From: Pseudomonas sp. HN11
GTDB taxonomy: Bacteria > Pseudomonadota > Gammaproteobacteria > Pseudomonadales > Pseudomonadaceae
Direction of reading: 5' to 3'
Length of the DNA stretch: 64,000 bases
Assembly (NCBI RefSeq): GCF_021390155.1
Contig: NZ_CP089985.1
Location: 4,165,001-4,229,000 of the forward strand
Shown here: positions 27,813 through 38,552 of the stretch, piece by piece
Position numbering within the stretch: position 1 is the stretch's first letter
Layout of the letters: each line of letters starts with the position of its first letter
The notes under the pieces: generated by a model
What the model was told of the DNA's origin: nothing
The model's database searches: none
Seen by the model: the letters and a program-made list of their open reading frames with translations, nothing else
Program-made: the position numbers and the translations under genes

Positions 27813-27876
27813 CGCAACTACACCTTGTTAAAAAGTGGGCCGCCTTGCAGCAACAACTGCAAGCGGGCCCGAGAGA

Positions 27877-28959
<1,083 letters not shown>

Positions 28960-29011
28960 GCGTTCCTCATTTCATCGAGCGACCCGCCCGTGGGCGGGTC
29001 GGAAAAATAGA

Positions 29012-29776
29012 TCAGCGTTCAGCGAAAACCACCAGCACGTCGGTGCTGAAGGTGCCGTCGGCCTGAATTTCGTAATAATCGCGCACTTCCTGGCCCATCG
29101 CCTTTTGCAGCTCCAGGATGGCAGCGCGCAGAACCTCTGGCGTGCGCATTCGCTCGACCCACGAGGTGTATTCCAAGCGCAGGCGCTGACGACTGCTGGT
29201 GCGTACATGCAGGCCGGATTCGCTGAGCTGCTGCATCCATTCGGCGGCGGAATAATCGCGCACGTGACTGGTATCGCGCAGCACTTCGACGGTTTGAAGG
29301 TAAGTGTCCAACAGCGGGCTGCCCGGTGACAAGACATCGACGAACGCCGCCACGCCGCCCGGCTTGAGTATGCGGCGTACTTCGCGCAGGGCCAGGCCGA
29401 GGTCGCTCCAGTGGTGGGCCGAATAACGGCTGAACACGAAGTCGAACTCGCCATCGGCGAACGGCAAGCGTTCGGCGGCGCCGTGGACGGTGCGGATGTT
29501 GGCCAGGCCACGGTCTGTCGCCGCAGCGGCGACTACGTCGAGCATCTGCTGTGACAGGTCGTAGGCGACGACTTCTTTGACCAGTGGCGCTACGTGGAAA
29601 CTCACATGGCCGGCCCCGCAACCCAGGTCCAGCAGGCGTGCACCGCCCTGCCCGGCCAGTTCGGCCTGCAACAGCGCGAATTCGGTGCCTTGGGCGTGCA
29701 CGGCACTGCTCAGGTAGGCCGAGGCTTGCTCGCCGAATTGTTTTTGCACGACTTGGGTGTGGGCGGTGGTGGCCAT
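29012..29776 (-). CDS. Class I SAM-dependent methyltransferase inside the leu cluster
   Basis: The protein is 254 residues from ATG 29776; the longer frame to 29851 runs into the REP element and is rejected. SAM-binding motif I is LLDLGCGAGHVSFHV, followed by AYDLSQQML and a late FVFSRYSAHHW motif. It resembles UbiE/COQ5-like methyltransferases, but the substrate is unknown. Its place between leuD and leuB is conserved in Pseudomonas. A role tied to leucine synthesis or to an isopropylmalate-like intermediate (for example relief of a toxic aconitate by methylation, as Tam does) is only a guess. Confidence 0.88.
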   Translation of the reverse strand: MATTAHTQVVQKQFGEQASAYLSSAVHAQGTEFALLQAELAGQGGARLLDLGCGAGHVSFHVAPLVKEVVAYDLSQQMLDVVAAAATDRGLANIRTVHGAAERLPFADGEFDFVFSRYSAHHWSDLGLALREVRRILKPGGVAAFVDVLSPGSPLLDTYLQTVEVLRDTSHVRDYSAAEWMQQLSESGLHVRTSSRQRLRLEYTSWVERMRTPEVLRAAILELQKAMGQEVRDYYEIQADGTFSTDVLVVFAER

Positions 29777-29816
29777 GGTGGTTTTCCTTGGGGCTTGTGT
29801 TGTTTGTACTGCCGTC

Positions 29817-29893
29817 TTCGCGAGCAGGCCCGCTCCCACATTTGATTGCATTTCAACTGAAGAAACCGGGTCGAATGTGGGAGCGGGCTGCTT
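29817..29893. repeat. Inverted REP pair between leuD and the methyltransferase
   Basis: CTTCGCGAGCAGGCCCGCTC on the left is mirrored by AATGTGGGAGCGGGCTGCTT on the right. It is the same family as the element at 12904-12994 and lies inside the leu cluster, where it may change relative expression of the genes. Confidence 0.8.
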
Positions 29894-29901
29894 ACATCAG
29901 G

Positions 29902-30546
29902 TCAGGCATCGCGAAACAACCAAGGCTGGCTCGCCCGGTGCCTGGCTTCAAACGCAGCAATCGCATCGCCGTCCTGCAAAGTCAGGCCGATGTCGTCCAG
30001 GCCGTTGATCAGACAGTGCTTACGGAACGCATCCACTTCAAAGTGATACACCTTGCCGTCCGGACGGGTCACGGTCTGCGCAGCCAGGTCGACAATCAGT
30101 TGGTAGCCCTCTTCGGCCTCTACCTGCTTGAACAGCTCGTCCACTTCGGCATCGCTCAAGATGATCGGCAGCAGACCGTTCTTGAAGCTGTTGTTGAAGA
30201 AGATGTCGGCATAGCTCGGCGCGATGATGCTGCGAAAGCCATACTCTTCCAGGGCCCATGGCGCGTGTTCACGACTGGAGCCGCAGCCGAAGTTTTCCCG
30301 GGCCAGCAGGACGCTGGCGCCCTGGTAACGCTCGGCGTTGAGCACGAAGTCCTTGTTCAGCGGGCGCTTGGAGTTGTCCTGGTAGGCGTAGCCCACGTCC
30401 AGGTAGCGCCACTCATCGAACAGGTTCGGGCCGAAGCCGGTGCGCTTGATCGACTTCAAGAACTGCTTGGGGATGATCTGGTCGGTGTCGACGTTGGCGC
30501 GATCCAAAGGGGCGACAAGACCGGTGTGTTGAGTAAAAGCACGCAT
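29902..30546 (-). CDS. leuD: 3-isopropylmalate dehydratase small subunit
   Basis: The 214-residue swivel subunit pairs with LeuC. Family marks are [12 protein letters not shown] near the N-terminus, and [15 protein letters not shown], which carries the substrate-binding Ser and Arg. Its start lies 10 bp from the end of leuC, so the two are coupled. Confidence 0.97.
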   Translation of the reverse strand: MRAFTQHTGLVAPLDRANVDTDQIIPKQFLKSIKRTGFGPNLFDEWRYLDVGYAYQDNSKRPLNKDFVLNAERYQGASVLLARENFGCGSSREHAPWALEEYGFRSIIAPSYADIFFNNSFKNGLLPIILSDAEVDELFKQVEAEEGYQLIVDLAAQTVTRPDGKVYHFEVDAFRKHCLINGLDDIGLTLQDGDAIAAFEARHRASQPWLFRDA

Positions 30547-30556
30547 CGGGTATTCC

Positions 30557-31975
30557 TCAGATCAATTCGCGAACGTCGATGAAACGACCGTTGACAGCAG
30601 CCGCAGCGGCCATGGCCGGACTGACCAGGTGGGTCCGCCCGCCAGCGCCCTGGCGCCCTTCGAAGTTACGGTTGGAGGTGGACGCGCAATGTTCGCCCGA
30701 CTCCAAGCGGTCCGGGTTCATCGCCAGGCACATGGAGCAGCCCGGCTCACGCCATTCAAAACCGGCGTCAAGAAAGATCTTGTCCAGGCCTTCGGCTTCG
30801 GCTTGCGCTTTGACCAGACCCGAACCCGGCACCACGATGGCTTGCTTGATGGTGGACGCGACCTTACGGCCTTTGGCGATCACCGCCGCCGCGCGCAGGT
30901 CTTCGATCCGCGAGTTGGTGCAGGAACCGATGAACACGCGATCCAACTGGATATCGGTGATCGCTTGGTTGGCCTGCAAGCCCATGTACTTCAAGGCGCG
31001 CTCGATGGAGCCACGCTTGACCAGGTCGGCTTCCTGCGCTGGGTCCGGCACGTTCTGGTCGACAGCCAGGACCATCTCCGGCGAGGTCCCCCAGCTGACT
31101 TGCGGCTTGATCTGGGCAGCGTCCAACTCAACCACGGTGTCGAATACCGCATCGGCGTCGGAGACCAGGTCTTTCCAGGCTTCCACGGCGGCATCCCACT
31201 CCGCGCCTTGCGGGGCGAATGGGCGGCCCTTGACGTATTCAACGGTCTTTTCGTCCGCTGCCACCATGCCGACGCGGGCACCGGCTTCGATGGACATGTT
31301 GCAGATGGTCATGCGGCCTTCGATGGACAGGTCGCGAATGGCGCTGCCGGCGAACTCGATGGCATGGCCGTTACCGCCGGCGGTGCCGATCTTGCCGATC
31401 ACAGCCAGCACGATGTCTTTAGCGGTCACGCCGAACGGCAATTTGCCCTCAACGCGAACCAGCATGTTTTTCATTTTCTTGGCGACCAGGCACTGGGTGG
31501 CGAACACATGTTCCACCTCGGACGTGCCAATGCCGTGGGCCAAGGCGCCGAACGCACCGTGGGTGGAGGTGTGGGAGTCGCCGCAGACCACGGTCATGCC
31601 CGGCAAAGTGGCCCCCTGCTCCGGGCCGATCACGTGCACGATGCCTTGACGCACGTCATTCATCTTGAATTCGGTGATGCCATATTCGTCGCAGTAGTCG
31701 TCGAGGGTCTGCACTTGCAAACGCGACACCTGGTCGGCAATGGCTTCGATACCGCCCTTGCGCTCCGGGGTAGTCGGTACGTTGTGGTCGGGTGTGGCGA
31801 TGATGGAGTCGACACGCCAAGGCTTGCGCCCGGCCAGTCGCAGGCCTTCGAACGCTTGCGGCGAGGTCACTTCATGGATGATGTGACGGTCGATATAGAT
31901 CAGCGACGAGCCATCGTCGCGCCGTTTCACTTCATGGGAATCCCAAAGCTTGTCGTACAGCGTTTTGCCGGCCAT
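30557..31975 (-). CDS. leuC: 3-isopropylmalate dehydratase large subunit
   Basis: The 472-residue aconitase-family subunit holds a 4Fe-4S cluster bound by three Cys: one in [13 protein letters not shown] and two in [12 protein letters not shown]. The start [16 protein letters not shown] is typical. It is the first gene of the leuCD cluster and divergent from a LysR regulator 139 bp away; a candidate promoter and dyad lie between them. Confidence 0.97.
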   Translation of the reverse strand: MAGKTLYDKLWDSHEVKRRDDGSSLIYIDRHIIHEVTSPQAFEGLRLAGRKPWRVDSIIATPDHNVPTTPERKGGIEAIADQVSRLQVQTLDDYCDEYGITEFKMNDVRQGIVHVIGPEQGATLPGMTVVCGDSHTSTHGAFGALAHGIGTSEVEHVFATQCLVAKKMKNMLVRVEGKLPFGVTAKDIVLAVIGKIGTAGGNGHAIEFAGSAIRDLSIEGRMTICNMSIEAGARVGMVAADEKTVEYVKGRPFAPQGAEWDAAVEAWKDLVSDADAVFDTVVELDAAQIKPQVSWGTSPEMVLAVDQNVPDPAQEADLVKRGSIERALKYMGLQANQAITDIQLDRVFIGSCTNSRIEDLRAAAVIAKGRKVASTIKQAIVVPGSGLVKAQAEAEGLDKIFLDAGFEWREPGCSMCLAMNPDRLESGEHCASTSNRNFEGRQGAGGRTHLVSPAMAAAAAVNGRFIDVRELI

Positions 31976-32042
31976 CAGTCGGTCCTCATCAGCGGTGTTT
32001 CTCTATGCCGGGTTTTCAATAACCCTTTGGCTTGTGAGGCTG

Positions 32043-32071
32043 ATGGTATGGCGCTACATTAAATAACTCAA
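32043..32071 (-). promoter_or_regulatory. Candidate leuC promoter
   Basis: On the minus strand TTGAGT, a 17-base spacer and TACCAT lie about 70 bp upstream of the leuC start. Confidence 0.5.
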
Positions 32072-32081
32072 ATTCATATTT
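32061..32081. promoter_or_regulatory. Candidate LysR operator between leuC and its divergent regulator
   Basis: The dyad AAATA-N11-TATTT overlaps the -35 region of the leuC promoter candidate. The position between leuC and the LysR gene suits regulation of leuCD by the regulator; binding is inferred. Confidence 0.4.
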
Positions 32082-32114
32082 TTTATGCTTTGGATTACCA
32101 ACTGGAATACAACA

Positions 32115-33005
32115 ATGGACCTGGCCAACCTCAATGCCTTTATCGCTATCGCCGAGACCGGCAGCTTCTCCGGCGCGGGTGAACGCCTGCACCTGACCCA
32201 GCCCGCCATCAGCAAACGTATCGCCGGCCTTGAACAACAATTGAAGGTGCGCTTGTTCGATCGCCTGGGCCGTGAAGTCGGCTTGACCGAGGCTGGGCGG
32301 GCCTTGCTGCCGCGCGCCTATCAGATCCTCAACGTGCTGGACGACACGCGTCGCGCCCTCACTAACCTCACCGGCGAGGTCAGCGGCCGTCTCACGTTAG
32401 CCACCAGTCACCATATCGGCCTGCACCGCTTGCCACCGGTGCTGCGTACCTTTACCCGGGAATACCCGAATGTGGCGCTGGATATTCAGTTCCTCGATTC
32501 GGAAGTGGCCTACGAAGAAATCCTCCATGGCCGCGCCGAAGTGGCGGTGATCACTCTGGCGCCCGACCCTCACCACCTGGTGCGTGCTACTGCGGTGTGG
32601 GATGACCCACTGGATTTCGTGGTGGCCCCCGAGCACAGCTTGATCAGCAATGGCAGCATCAGCTTGGCCGATATCGCCGGCCACCCGGCGGTTTTCCCCG
32701 GAGGCAACACCTTTACCCACCATATTGTCAGCCGGTTGTTCGAGGCCCAGGGTCTTACACCGAACATCGCGATGAGCACTAACTATCTGGAAACCATCAA
32801 GATGATGGTGTCCATCGGTCTGGCCTGGAGTGTTTTGCCGCGCACCATGCTCGATGATCAGGTGGCAAGTATCGCTTTGCCGGGCATACAGCTCAGTCGC
32901 CAGCTAGGCTATATCGTGCACACCGAAAGGACGCTGTCGAATGCTGCGCGGGCTTTCATGAGCCTATTGGATGCACAAGTCGATCTGCCAGGGATCCCGG
33001 CATGA
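32115..33005 (+). CDS. LysR-family regulator divergent from leuC
   Basis: The protein is 296 residues from ATG 32115; the upstream frame to 32085 is ignored because the family starts at MDLANLNAFIAIAETGSFSG. The N-terminal helix-turn-helix (LHLTQPAISKRIAGLEQQL) and effector domain are complete. It lies back to back with leuC, conserved in Pseudomonas, so control of leuCD is likely. The inducer may be an isopropylmalate or related acid, but this is inference. Confidence 0.92.
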   Translation: MDLANLNAFIAIAETGSFSGAGERLHLTQPAISKRIAGLEQQLKVRLFDRLGREVGLTEAGRALLPRAYQILNVLDDTRRALTNLTGEVSGRLTLATSHHIGLHRLPPVLRTFTREYPNVALDIQFLDSEVAYEEILHGRAEVAVITLAPDPHHLVRATAVWDDPLDFVVAPEHSLISNGSISLADIAGHPAVFPGGNTFTHHIVSRLFEAQGLTPNIAMSTNYLETIKMMVSIGLAWSVLPRTMLDDQVASIALPGIQLSRQLGYIVHTERTLSNAARAFMSLLDAQVDLPGIPA

Positions 33006-33071
33006 AACTGTGCGGCCTCAAGGTCTGAACTGAACCGCGCCTTACGCCCATCGAGCCAAGGCCCTTTGATA

Positions 33072-36000
33072 ATGCGCAACCCCGTCGACTCCGTGCCACC
33101 TCTGCCCCGCATCTACGCCCTCGACCCTCAAGAGGCGGAACAAAGCTGGGACAATGCTCCGCAATTGCTGGCAGCGCTCAATGCTGCCCGGCTGGGTGCG
33201 TGGAGCTGGGAAATCGACACCGGCAAAATAAGCTGGTCGCGCGGCACCCAGGCACTGTTCGGTTTTGATCCGCGCCAGCCGCTGCCCAAGGATCTGGATT
33301 ACCTCGACCTGCTCGCGCCAGAGGATCGCGCCCGTGTGGTGCGGGCCTTTCATGCCGTACTGGCGGGCGAGCCGTTCGAGCAGGCCATGCATCACCACAT
33401 CCAGTGGCCGGACGGCACTCACCACTGGCTGGAGATCAATGGCAGCCTGGCACCCGACAAAGCCGGCCGGCGCCGCATGATCGGGGTGATCCGCGAGACC
33501 ACCCGCCAGCGCGAACGGGAGCACGCCCTCAGCCACTCCGAAAAACGCTTTGCCACACTGTTTCACCTGTGCCCGAACATGGTCCTGCTCACCCGCCAGT
33601 CCGACGGACTGATCAGCGAAGCCAATCAGTATTTCGAAATGCTGTTCGGCTGGCCACTGGCCGACGCTATCGGTCGCACCACCTTGGACCTGGGCCTGTG
33701 GCGCCACCCGGAGCAACGCGGGCAGTTGGTCAAGGCCACCCAGCGCAAGGGCGAGCCCATCACCATGGAGGTGCAGTTTTGTGCCAGTAACGGCCAGATC
33801 CACGATGGCACCCTCAGCGCGCAAAAAGTCGAGCTGGAGGGTGAGGCCTACCTGATCAGCACTTTTCTCGACACCACCGACCGCAAGAACGCCGATCAGG
33901 CCCTCAAGGACAGCCAGGAACGCCTCGACCTGGCACTGGATTCGGCGCAATTGGGCACCTGGGACTGGCACATCCCCACCGGCATGCTCTACGGCTCGGC
34001 CCGCGCCGCTCAACTGCACGGGCTGCCCCCGGAGCCGTTCCATGAATCCTTTGACGCGTTCTTCGAGGGCATGCCCGATGAAGAGCGCGAGAGCATGCGC
34101 AACGCCTATCGCACCTTGCGCGAGGGCCCGGCCGGCAATTATCAACTGACTTACCGCGTGCCCATGGAAGACGGCAGCTCACGCTACCTTGAAAGCCGCG
34201 CGCGGCTGTACCGCGATGAACACGGCGCACCGGTGCGCATGGCCGGCACCTTGCTGGACATCACCGACCAGGTCGAACGCGAACAGCGCCTGACCGCTTC
34301 CGAAGAAAAATTCGCCAGCCTCTTTCAAGCCAGCCCCGACCCGATCTGCGTCACTGGCCTGGACAGCGGTGCGTTTATCGAGATCAACCCGGCGTTTACC
34401 CAGACTTTTGGCTGGACGGCCGCCGAGGTGATCGACAAGAGCGCCGAGCAGATCGGCCTGTGGGACGAATCCAGCAAGCGCCTGCAACGCATCGAACGGG
34501 TGATCCGCGAGCAGGCGCTGAGCAATGTGGCGATTGTGGTGCATCACAAGAACGGCCAGGCGCTGACCTGCGTGATTTCCAGCCGCTTGATCAAAGTCGG
34601 TGATCAGTCATGTATCGTCACCACCTTGCGCGATATCACCCAGCAACAGCGTTCGGAAGCCGCACTCAAGGCCAGTGAAGAGAAATTCGCCAAAGCCTTT
34701 CATTCCAGCCCCGATGCGATTTCCATCACCGAGCGTGACACCGGCCGCTATGTAGAGGTCAACGACGGCTTCTGCCGGCTGACCGGCTATCGCGCCGAAG
34801 AAGCCATTGGCCTGACCCTGTACCAGATCGGCATCTGGGCCGACGAGAACCAACGCGCCGCGCTGCTGGCCGAATTGCAGATCAAGGGCCGCATCCATCA
34901 CTTGGAAATGCTCTGGCACAACAAACGCGGCGAGTTGCTGGCGGTGGAAGTCTCGGTGGAACCCATCACCTTGAATGAAACCCCGTGCCTGCTGCTGACC
35001 GCGCGGGACGTGAGCCTGTTGAAAAACGCCCAGGCGCAAATTCGCCACCTGGCCTATCACGACCCGCTGACCAACTTGCCGAACCGCGCCCTGTTGATGG
35101 ACCGCCTGAGCCAACAGATTGCCCTGCTCAAGCGTCACAACCTGCGCGGTGCCTTGCTGTTCCTCGACCTCGACCACTTCAAGCACATCAACGACTCGCT
35201 CGGTCATCCGGTGGGCGACACGGTGCTGAAAATTGTCACGGCACGCCTGGAAGCCAGTGTGCGCATGGAGGACACCGTGGCGCGCCTGGGGGGCGATGAG
35301 TTTGTGGTGCTGCTCAGTGGCCTGGATGGCACGCGCACGGAAGTCAGCGGCCAGGTACAGCAATTGGCCGACACCTTACGTGAGTTGCTGTCTGAGCCGA
35401 TGTTTCTGGATGGCCATCGCTTGCAGGTCACGCCGAGCATTGGCGTGGCGCTGATCCCCGATCACGGCTCTACCCCGGCGGACTTGCTCAAACGCGCCGA
35501 CATCGCCCTGTACCGTGCCAAGGACTCGGGCCGCAACACCACGCAGATGTTCCACAACAGCATGCAAAAGACCGCCAGCGAACGCTTGCGCATGGAAACC
35601 GACCTGCGCCTGGCCCTGTCCCGCGGCGAGTTCAGCGTGCATTACCAACCGCAGGTGGATGCACGCGGCAACAAAATCGTCGGCGCCGAGGCCCTGGTGC
35701 GCTGGCAGCATCCGCAACTGGGCGCGCAGTCACCCTCCGACTTTATCAAGGTACTGGAGGACAGTGGCCTGATCCTTGAAGTGGGCACCTGGATCCTGGA
35801 TGAAGCCTGCGCGACCTTTCAACAACTGATCGCGGAAGGCTTGGTCGACCCGTTGAACTTCAGCCTGTGCGTGAACATCAGCCCCCGACAGTTTCGCCAG
35901 AATGACTTCGTGGAGCGGGTGGAGCGCAGCCTCAAGCACCACCAATTACCGTTCAGTCTGTTGAAACTGGAAATCACCGAAGGCATCGTGATACAGAACC

Positions 36001-36368
36001 TGGACGACACCATCAGCAAAATGCGCCGCCTGAAAAAGCTCGGCGTGAGCTTTGCGATGGATGACTTCGGCACCGGGTATTCATCGCTTACCTACCTAAA
36101 GCGCCTGCCGGTGGATGCGCTGAAGATCGACCAGTCCTTTGTGCGCGACGCGACCCATGACCCCAACGACGCGGAAATCATCCGCGCCATTGTCGCCATG
36201 GCCCGCAGCCTTAACCTGGAGGTGATTGCCGAAGGGGTGGAAACCCAGGACCAGTTGGCCTTCCTGCAGGGTCTGGGCTGCCATTTGTACCAAGGGTATT
36301 TGCACAGCCGGCCACTGCCCATGATCGGATTCAGGGAGCGCTTGATCGCGGGCGGGGCCCTGAGCTAA
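33072..36368 (+). CDS. PAS-GGDEF-EAL cyclic-di-GMP signalling protein
   Basis: This soluble protein of 1098 residues starts at ATG 33072 (a TTG two codons upstream is less likely). Five PAS-like sensor domains occupy about 30-655; each has the FxxSPD or related core and a PAC-like tail ending in DITxx. The GGDEF domain (about 660-825) keeps the active motif GGDEF, and the EAL domain (about 850-1090) keeps EALVRW, plus DDFGTGYSSL and KIDQSFV. Both synthase and phosphodiesterase activities are thus possible; in many such proteins only one is used. There are no membrane spans. It converges on the effector-like gene, overlapping it by four bases. Confidence 0.94.
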   Translation: MRNPVDSVPPLPRIYALDPQEAEQSWDNAPQLLAALNAARLGAWSWEIDTGKISWSRGTQALFGFDPRQPLPKDLDYLDLLAPEDRARVVRAFHAVLAGEPFEQAMHHHIQWPDGTHHWLEINGSLAPDKAGRRRMIGVIRETTRQREREHALSHSEKRFATLFHLCPNMVLLTRQSDGLISEANQYFEMLFGWPLADAIGRTTLDLGLWRHPEQRGQLVKATQRKGEPITMEVQFCASNGQIHDGTLSAQKVELEGEAYLISTFLDTTDRKNADQALKDSQERLDLALDSAQLGTWDWHIPTGMLYGSARAAQLHGLPPEPFHESFDAFFEGMPDEERESMRNAYRTLREGPAGNYQLTYRVPMEDGSSRYLESRARLYRDEHGAPVRMAGTLLDITDQVEREQRLTASEEKFASLFQASPDPICVTGLDSGAFIEINPAFTQTFGWTAAEVIDKSAEQIGLWDESSKRLQRIERVIREQALSNVAIVVHHKNGQALTCVISSRLIKVGDQSCIVTTLRDITQQQRSEAALKASEEKFAKAFHSSPDAISITERDTGRYVEVNDGFCRLTGYRAEEAIGLTLYQIGIWADENQRAALLAELQIKGRIHHLEMLWHNKRGELLAVEVSVEPITLNETPCLLLTARDVSLLKNAQAQIRHLAYHDPLTNLPNRALLMDRLSQQIALLKRHNLRGALLFLDLDHFKHINDSLGHPVGDTVLKIVTARLEASVRMEDTVARLGGDEFVVLLSGLDGTRTEVSGQVQQLADTLRELLSEPMFLDGHRLQVTPSIGVALIPDHGSTPADLLKRADIALYRAKDSGRNTTQMFHNSMQKTASERLRMETDLRLALSRGEFSVHYQPQVDARGNKIVGAEALVRWQHPQLGAQSPSDFIKVLEDSGLILEVGTWILDEACATFQQLIAEGLVDPLNFSLCVNISPRQFRQNDFVERVERSLKHHQLPFSLLKLEITEGIVIQNLDDTISKMRRLKKLGVSFAMDDFGTGYSSLTYLKRLPVDALKIDQSFVRDATHDPNDAEIIRAIVAMARSLNLEVIAEGVETQDQLAFLQGLGCHLYQGYLHSRPLPMIGFRERLIAGGALS

Positions 36369-38290
36369 ACCAGTTTCAGGGCGTAACCTTTCTCGCTCAT
36401 CCAACGCGAGCCTTTCAAGACCTTCTTGGCTCCGTAATGATCAAAGACCCCGTCTATCACAACTACAGAATGCTGGAAGTTTGCCAGGGTGCCCGGTACT
36501 CCCGACGCCAACTCCTGCACGCTGCTTTGGCGAATAAAGGCATACAAGCCAAGACGACGCAGCGCGTCTCCCGCAATCTCACCGTCGTTCAGGGTTTGCA
36601 GGGCGCTTGCATAACTGGCGCCGGCGCGGAACTCGTGGTTTTCCATCTGAGCACGCTTGGCACTCACGCCATAGAGGAACACGGCATCGTCAACCAGCCC
36701 CTTATCCTCCCCCCTGAATTGTGCCGCCTCACGTGCCTTTTCCAACTCGGCATGGGTCAGGCGCACGGTGCAACCATCACGCATCACAACGGTGAAGCCT
36801 TTCGGCGTCTCGACGACACGCTTGTAGATGCCAGAAGGATTTTGCCCGAACTTGTTCATCGCAGCCTTGATCGCCGATACGGTGACACAGTTCCCTTCAA
36901 AGCCCTGATAGAAACCGCTCAAGGTATCAACCGGTTTGGTCCCCACAGGCACGCCGGACAGCCGCGCCGGCCACCCGTCAGGCTCGACGGGCTGATCGGG
37001 TAAAAACTGGTAGCCGTAGTCGTTGCCAACCGCCTCTTTACCGCCGTCGCTATGCTTGAACCCACCGACCACCAAGGCACCTGAAGAGTTAAATATTTGG
37101 GTAACGCCGATGCTATCGGGCTTGCGCAGATCATCAGGCGATAACTTTCGCAGGAAGCCGACCACGCCCATCCCCTTCAACAAGTTGTATAGGGTCTCTC
37201 CCCGTAAAGTGCTCGACAGCGCCGCATCAAATGACGTGTTGCGTTCAAGCTGTTTGCGCTTGGCGAAGGCTGCCAGCATGAAATTGGCGCTCTTCACCAT
37301 TTGCGCATCAGGGCCGACAAATCGCGAGGATTGACCGGCGCGCTCCACTTCTTGCGTTGACAGCGTCATTTTAAAACCATCTTTCAGGGTGACATTGAAC
37401 TGATGTGGCGTGGCTTCGACTTTTTCAAACACATCGGAAGGCGACCTGCCAAACCTGAGCATCATCAGCTTGAAAACGGCCGCATGGCTGCTGAGGTCGA
37501 TAAACTCGCCGAATTTTCGCGGGGTTGTATCAAACCCCTGTAACACCTCGGTGACTTGGGGACGGGCAGTCTGAGGCTCAGGATCAACCTTGGGCACAAC
37601 AATTGGCGGTGCCGGGCTGATGCGAGGCTTTGGCGCAGGGTCCGTCACCAACGTATACATGTAGGCACGGTCAGGTGAACCCTGCTTGCCGAAGCGGTAT
37701 GCCTTGCCGGCGTGAATCAGCGATGAACCAGCGTCATAACTGTCTGCGACCCCAAGTCCTCCTTCGTTGACAACGGTTGCAGTGGGCAGGTAACGCAGAT
37801 GCTTGGACAATCCCATGCCTTTGAGCATGTTAAAGGTCGTTTCACCCTGCAGCGACTGAGCCAGGACTGATGCGAAATCGGGTAGACCCGCTGTATTGCG
37901 AGTACCCAGTTGTTTGCGCTTGATAAACACCGCCAGCGCGAAATGTGCACTACCAAGTACTTCACTATCACTGCCGGTAAAACACGAGGCCGCTCCAGCC
38001 TGTTGTAGCTCTTGCTCTGATAGATGCAGCGTGTAGCCGTCTTTCATGGTCACGTCAAAACCATCGGTAGTGCTGCGTACCTCATTGAACATATCAGCAG
38101 GACGCACGCCAAAAGTGAGCATCATCAATTTGATGACTGCGCTATGGGAGCTCGCATTGTAGTGTTCGCCGAAGCGGCGTTGCCGGGCGTCAAATGCGGT
38201 GATAAGTGAAGCGTCATTTTCCAAGTGCTCGGAACGTTGCAGCGCCAGGGGCGTTATGCGCACAGAAGATCCAATTGCGGACACATTCAT
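36365..38290 (-). CDS. Probable type III effector with three tandem cysteine-protease-like domains, two degenerate
   Basis: The protein has 641 residues, no Sec signal, and a Ser/Thr/Asn-containing N-terminus (MNVSAIGSSVRITPL) of the kind seen in type III substrates. Three related domains are visible, about 37-215, 250-432 and 458-641, joined by a Pro-rich linker (220-245). The last has candidate catalytic Cys468 (GNCVTVSAIKAAM), His607 and Asp613 (HSVVVIDG). In domains 1 and 2 the aligned positions are Ser47/Ser189/Gly195 and Ser267/Ser403/Gly409, so both look like pseudoenzymes. The fold assignment (papain-like) is inference from motif shape; no named family is recognised. A weak ribosome binding site and 262 bp of AT-rich DNA precede it. 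It is third in the locus that begins with the hrp box at 40641-40668. GC is lower than in the core. Confidence 0.75.
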   Translation of the reverse strand: MNVSAIGSSVRITPLALQRSEHLENDASLITAFDARQRRFGEHYNASSHSAVIKLMMLTFGVRPADMFNEVRSTTDGFDVTMKDGYTLHLSEQELQQAGAASCFTGSDSEVLGSAHFALAVFIKRKQLGTRNTAGLPDFASVLAQSLQGETTFNMLKGMGLSKHLRYLPTATVVNEGGLGVADSYDAGSSLIHAGKAYRFGKQGSPDRAYMYTLVTDPAPKPRISPAPPIVVPKVDPEPQTARPQVTEVLQGFDTTPRKFGEFIDLSSHAAVFKLMMLRFGRSPSDVFEKVEATPHQFNVTLKDGFKMTLSTQEVERAGQSSRFVGPDAQMVKSANFMLAAFAKRKQLERNTSFDAALSSTLRGETLYNLLKGMGVVGFLRKLSPDDLRKPDSIGVTQIFNSSGALVVGGFKHSDGGKEAVGNDYGYQFLPDQPVEPDGWPARLSGVPVGTKPVDTLSGFYQGFEGNCVTVSAIKAAMNKFGQNPSGIYKRVVETPKGFTVVMRDGCTVRLTHAELEKAREAAQFRGEDKGLVDDAVFLYGVSAKRAQMENHEFRAGASYASALQTLNDGEIAGDALRRLGLYAFIRQSSVQELASGVPGTLANFQHSVVVIDGVFDHYGAKKVLKGSRWMSEKGYALKLV

Positions 38291-38552
38291 ATAATCAACT
38301 CATCATTAAATAGTTAGAAGGGACAGCACTAAAAAAAAACCTAAACTTTGCAATTCAGCGCCCAACATAAAAAGGCAGGTTGAGACGACTGAGGGCTGCA
38401 CTACCCACTCGTTCGAAATCTGCTATTTACAAAAGACTGGGATCTCTGACCCGTGGAACTTCACAAGTCTCAATGTGCAAAAAACTGAAGTAACATTCCC
38501 AACAGAAATTCTTCGATCTGTTCGTTGCGAACTCATCGTTTGAACCGCGGTA
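38291..38552 (-). other. AT-rich gap between the two cysteine-protease-like genes
   Basis: No gene or second hrp box was found in this 262-bp stretch. It contains a run of nine A near 38331. It probably forms an intergenic spacer of one transcript, or hides a weak promoter. Confidence 0.4.

Noticed and set aside
33042..34145. A 367-codon minus-strand frame opposite the PAS region
   Set aside because: The plus strand encodes clear PAS-GGDEF-EAL domains; the reverse frame is non-coding in composition.
38291..38552. A second hrp box ahead of the three-domain effector gene
   Set aside because: GTGG occurs near 38453, but no GGTTCC or AGTTCC lies 15-17 bases further on, so the consensus is not met.
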